A stretch of DNA of 6,618 bases, taken from positions 1 through 6,618 of the forward strand of contig JAOAPW010000469.1 in the NCBI GenBank assembly GCA_025463105.1. The letters run 5' to 3'. The translations under genes were made by a program, and so were the position numbers. The notes beneath the pieces are model-generated. The model saw only the letters and a list, made by a program, of their open reading frames with translations, was not told where the DNA came from and did not search any database. Shown here one piece after another: positions 6,003 to 6,618 of the stretch. Source of the stretch: Candidatus Acidiferrum typicum (GTDB lineage: Bacteria > Acidobacteriota > Terriglobia > Acidiferrales > UBA7541). Numbering within the stretch: position 1 is the first letter of the stretch; every line of letters starts with the position of its first letter.

Positions 6003-6012
6003 TGCGTCCGCA

Positions 6013-6618
6013 CTATCGTTTTCGCCAAACGCTCATGGCCCTGCGATTTGTTCCGTAAATCACGGAAAGAACCACGAAGGAAAACAGCAGCAGCACCAAA
6101 GCCGTGCGATTCGCCGTATCGTAATTGCCCGCTTGCACCTGATCGTAAATGTCGATGGAGACGGTTCGCGTCACGCCGGGAATGTTTCCTCCCACCATTA
6201 GCACGACACCGAATTCGCCGATCGTGTGCGCAAAACTCAGAACCGTTCCAGTAATCGCTCCGGCCGTGGAGAGCGGCAGGATCACTCGAAAAAATGTTCT
6301 CAGCCTCGAAGCGCCCAGCGTCCAGGAGGCTTCTATGATGCCGCGGTCCACGGTTTCAAATCCGGCAGAGAATGGCTGCACTGCAAACGGCAAACTGTAG
6401 AGCACTGAGGCAACCAGCAGACCCCCAAACGTGAACGGCAGCGTGTGGCCGAACCATGACTGCCACATTTTCCCGGGAAATGTTCGCGGGCCGAGCCCCA
6501 CAAGAATGTAGTAGCCGAGTACAGTCGGAGGTAGAACCAAGGGGAGCGCGACCACGGCTTCGACCAGAAATTTCCAGCGCCATCGCGAGTAGGTCACCCA
6601 ATAGGCGAGCGGAAGGCC
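6013..6618 (-). CDS. modB: Molybdate ABC transporter permease ModB, N-terminus cut by window edge
   Basis: The frame is open from the window edge (codon 6618-6616) to TAG at 6015-6013, giving 201 residues that lack the first part of the permease. It forms the inner-membrane channel that accepts molybdate from a periplasmic binding protein. Family signs include PLVLPPTVLGYYIL (26-39 of this fragment), typical of ModB. The cytoplasmic EAA coupling loop EASWTLGASRLRTFFRVILP (96-115) contacts the ATPase. The block GEFGVVLMVGGNIPG (134-148), followed by TRT and SIDIYD, is strongly ModB-like. About five membrane segments remain visible. A GTG at 6597-6595 is in frame, but the residues before it (GLPLAYW) continue the usual permease sequence, so it is internal. 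modC follows after 50 nt. ModA would be expected upstream, outside the window. Confidence 0.92.
   Translation of the reverse strand, partial: GLPLAYWVTYSRWRWKFLVEAVVALPLVLPPTVLGYYILVGLGPRTFPGKMWQSWFGHTLPFTFGGLLVASVLYSLPFAVQPFSAGFETVDRGIIEASWTLGASRLRTFFRVILPLSTAGAITGTVLSFAHTIGEFGVVLMVGGNIPGVTRTVSIDIYDQVQAGNYDTANRTALVLLLFSFVVLSVIYGTNRRAMSVWRKR

Noticed and set aside
5963..6028. N-terminal extension of ModC from TTG 6028
   Set aside because: The 22 added residues encode the hairpin repeat and overlap the end of modB; ATG 5962 gives a normal ModC N-terminus.

Overview
The window is about 57% GC by eye, densely coding, and has short intergenic regions rich in palindromes. Nothing in it identifies the host directly. 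The exported lipoprotein with IPT/TIG-like beta-sandwich repeats, the exported TPR protein, the ModC style and the abundant GTAG-flanked palindromes together suggest an Acidobacteriota-like (Terriglobia/Koribacter-type) chromosome. That placement is inference.

Layout. (1) Bases 1-1260, minus strand: an APC-superfamily amino-acid/polyamine-type permease, cut at its C-terminus by the window edge. (2) Bases 1261-1390: a divergent intergenic region with a near-perfect extragenic palindrome and a small ACCGGT double site. (3) Bases 1391-3298, plus strand: a tight two-gene unit, a polytopic membrane protein of unknown function followed after 3 nt by an exported TPR protein. (4) Bases 3299-3765: 467 nt without a credible gene, holding a multi-hairpin inverted-repeat element, a possible promoter and one copy of a GC-rich hairpin repeat. 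(5) Bases 3766-4794, plus strand: a predicted lipoprotein with IPT/TIG-like domains. (6) Bases 4791-4876: a pair of inverted REP-like palindromes (BIME-like) between convergent genes; its first bases supply the lipoprotein stop codon. (7) Bases 4898-6618, minus strand: modC and modB of a molybdate-type ABC importer. modB is cut at its N-terminus by the window edge, and the two genes are separated by 50 nt that contain a second copy of the GC-rich hairpin repeat.

How the genes work together. ModB and ModC are the channel and ATPase of one importer; the periplasmic binding protein ModA would be expected upstream, beyond base 6618. The membrane protein and TPR protein are probably co-transcribed and may act together at the cell envelope, but neither has a recognisable biochemical function. 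The APC permease and the lipoprotein look independent.

The most distinctive feature is not a gene. Every major intergenic gap carries a palindromic element containing GTAG, the tetranucleotide typical of REP sequences handled by RAYT (REP-associated tyrosine) transposases. I see at least four sequence families in 6.6 kb and no RAYT gene in the window. I found no CRISPR array, tRNA, rRNA, insertion sequence, or clear new defence or biosynthetic system.
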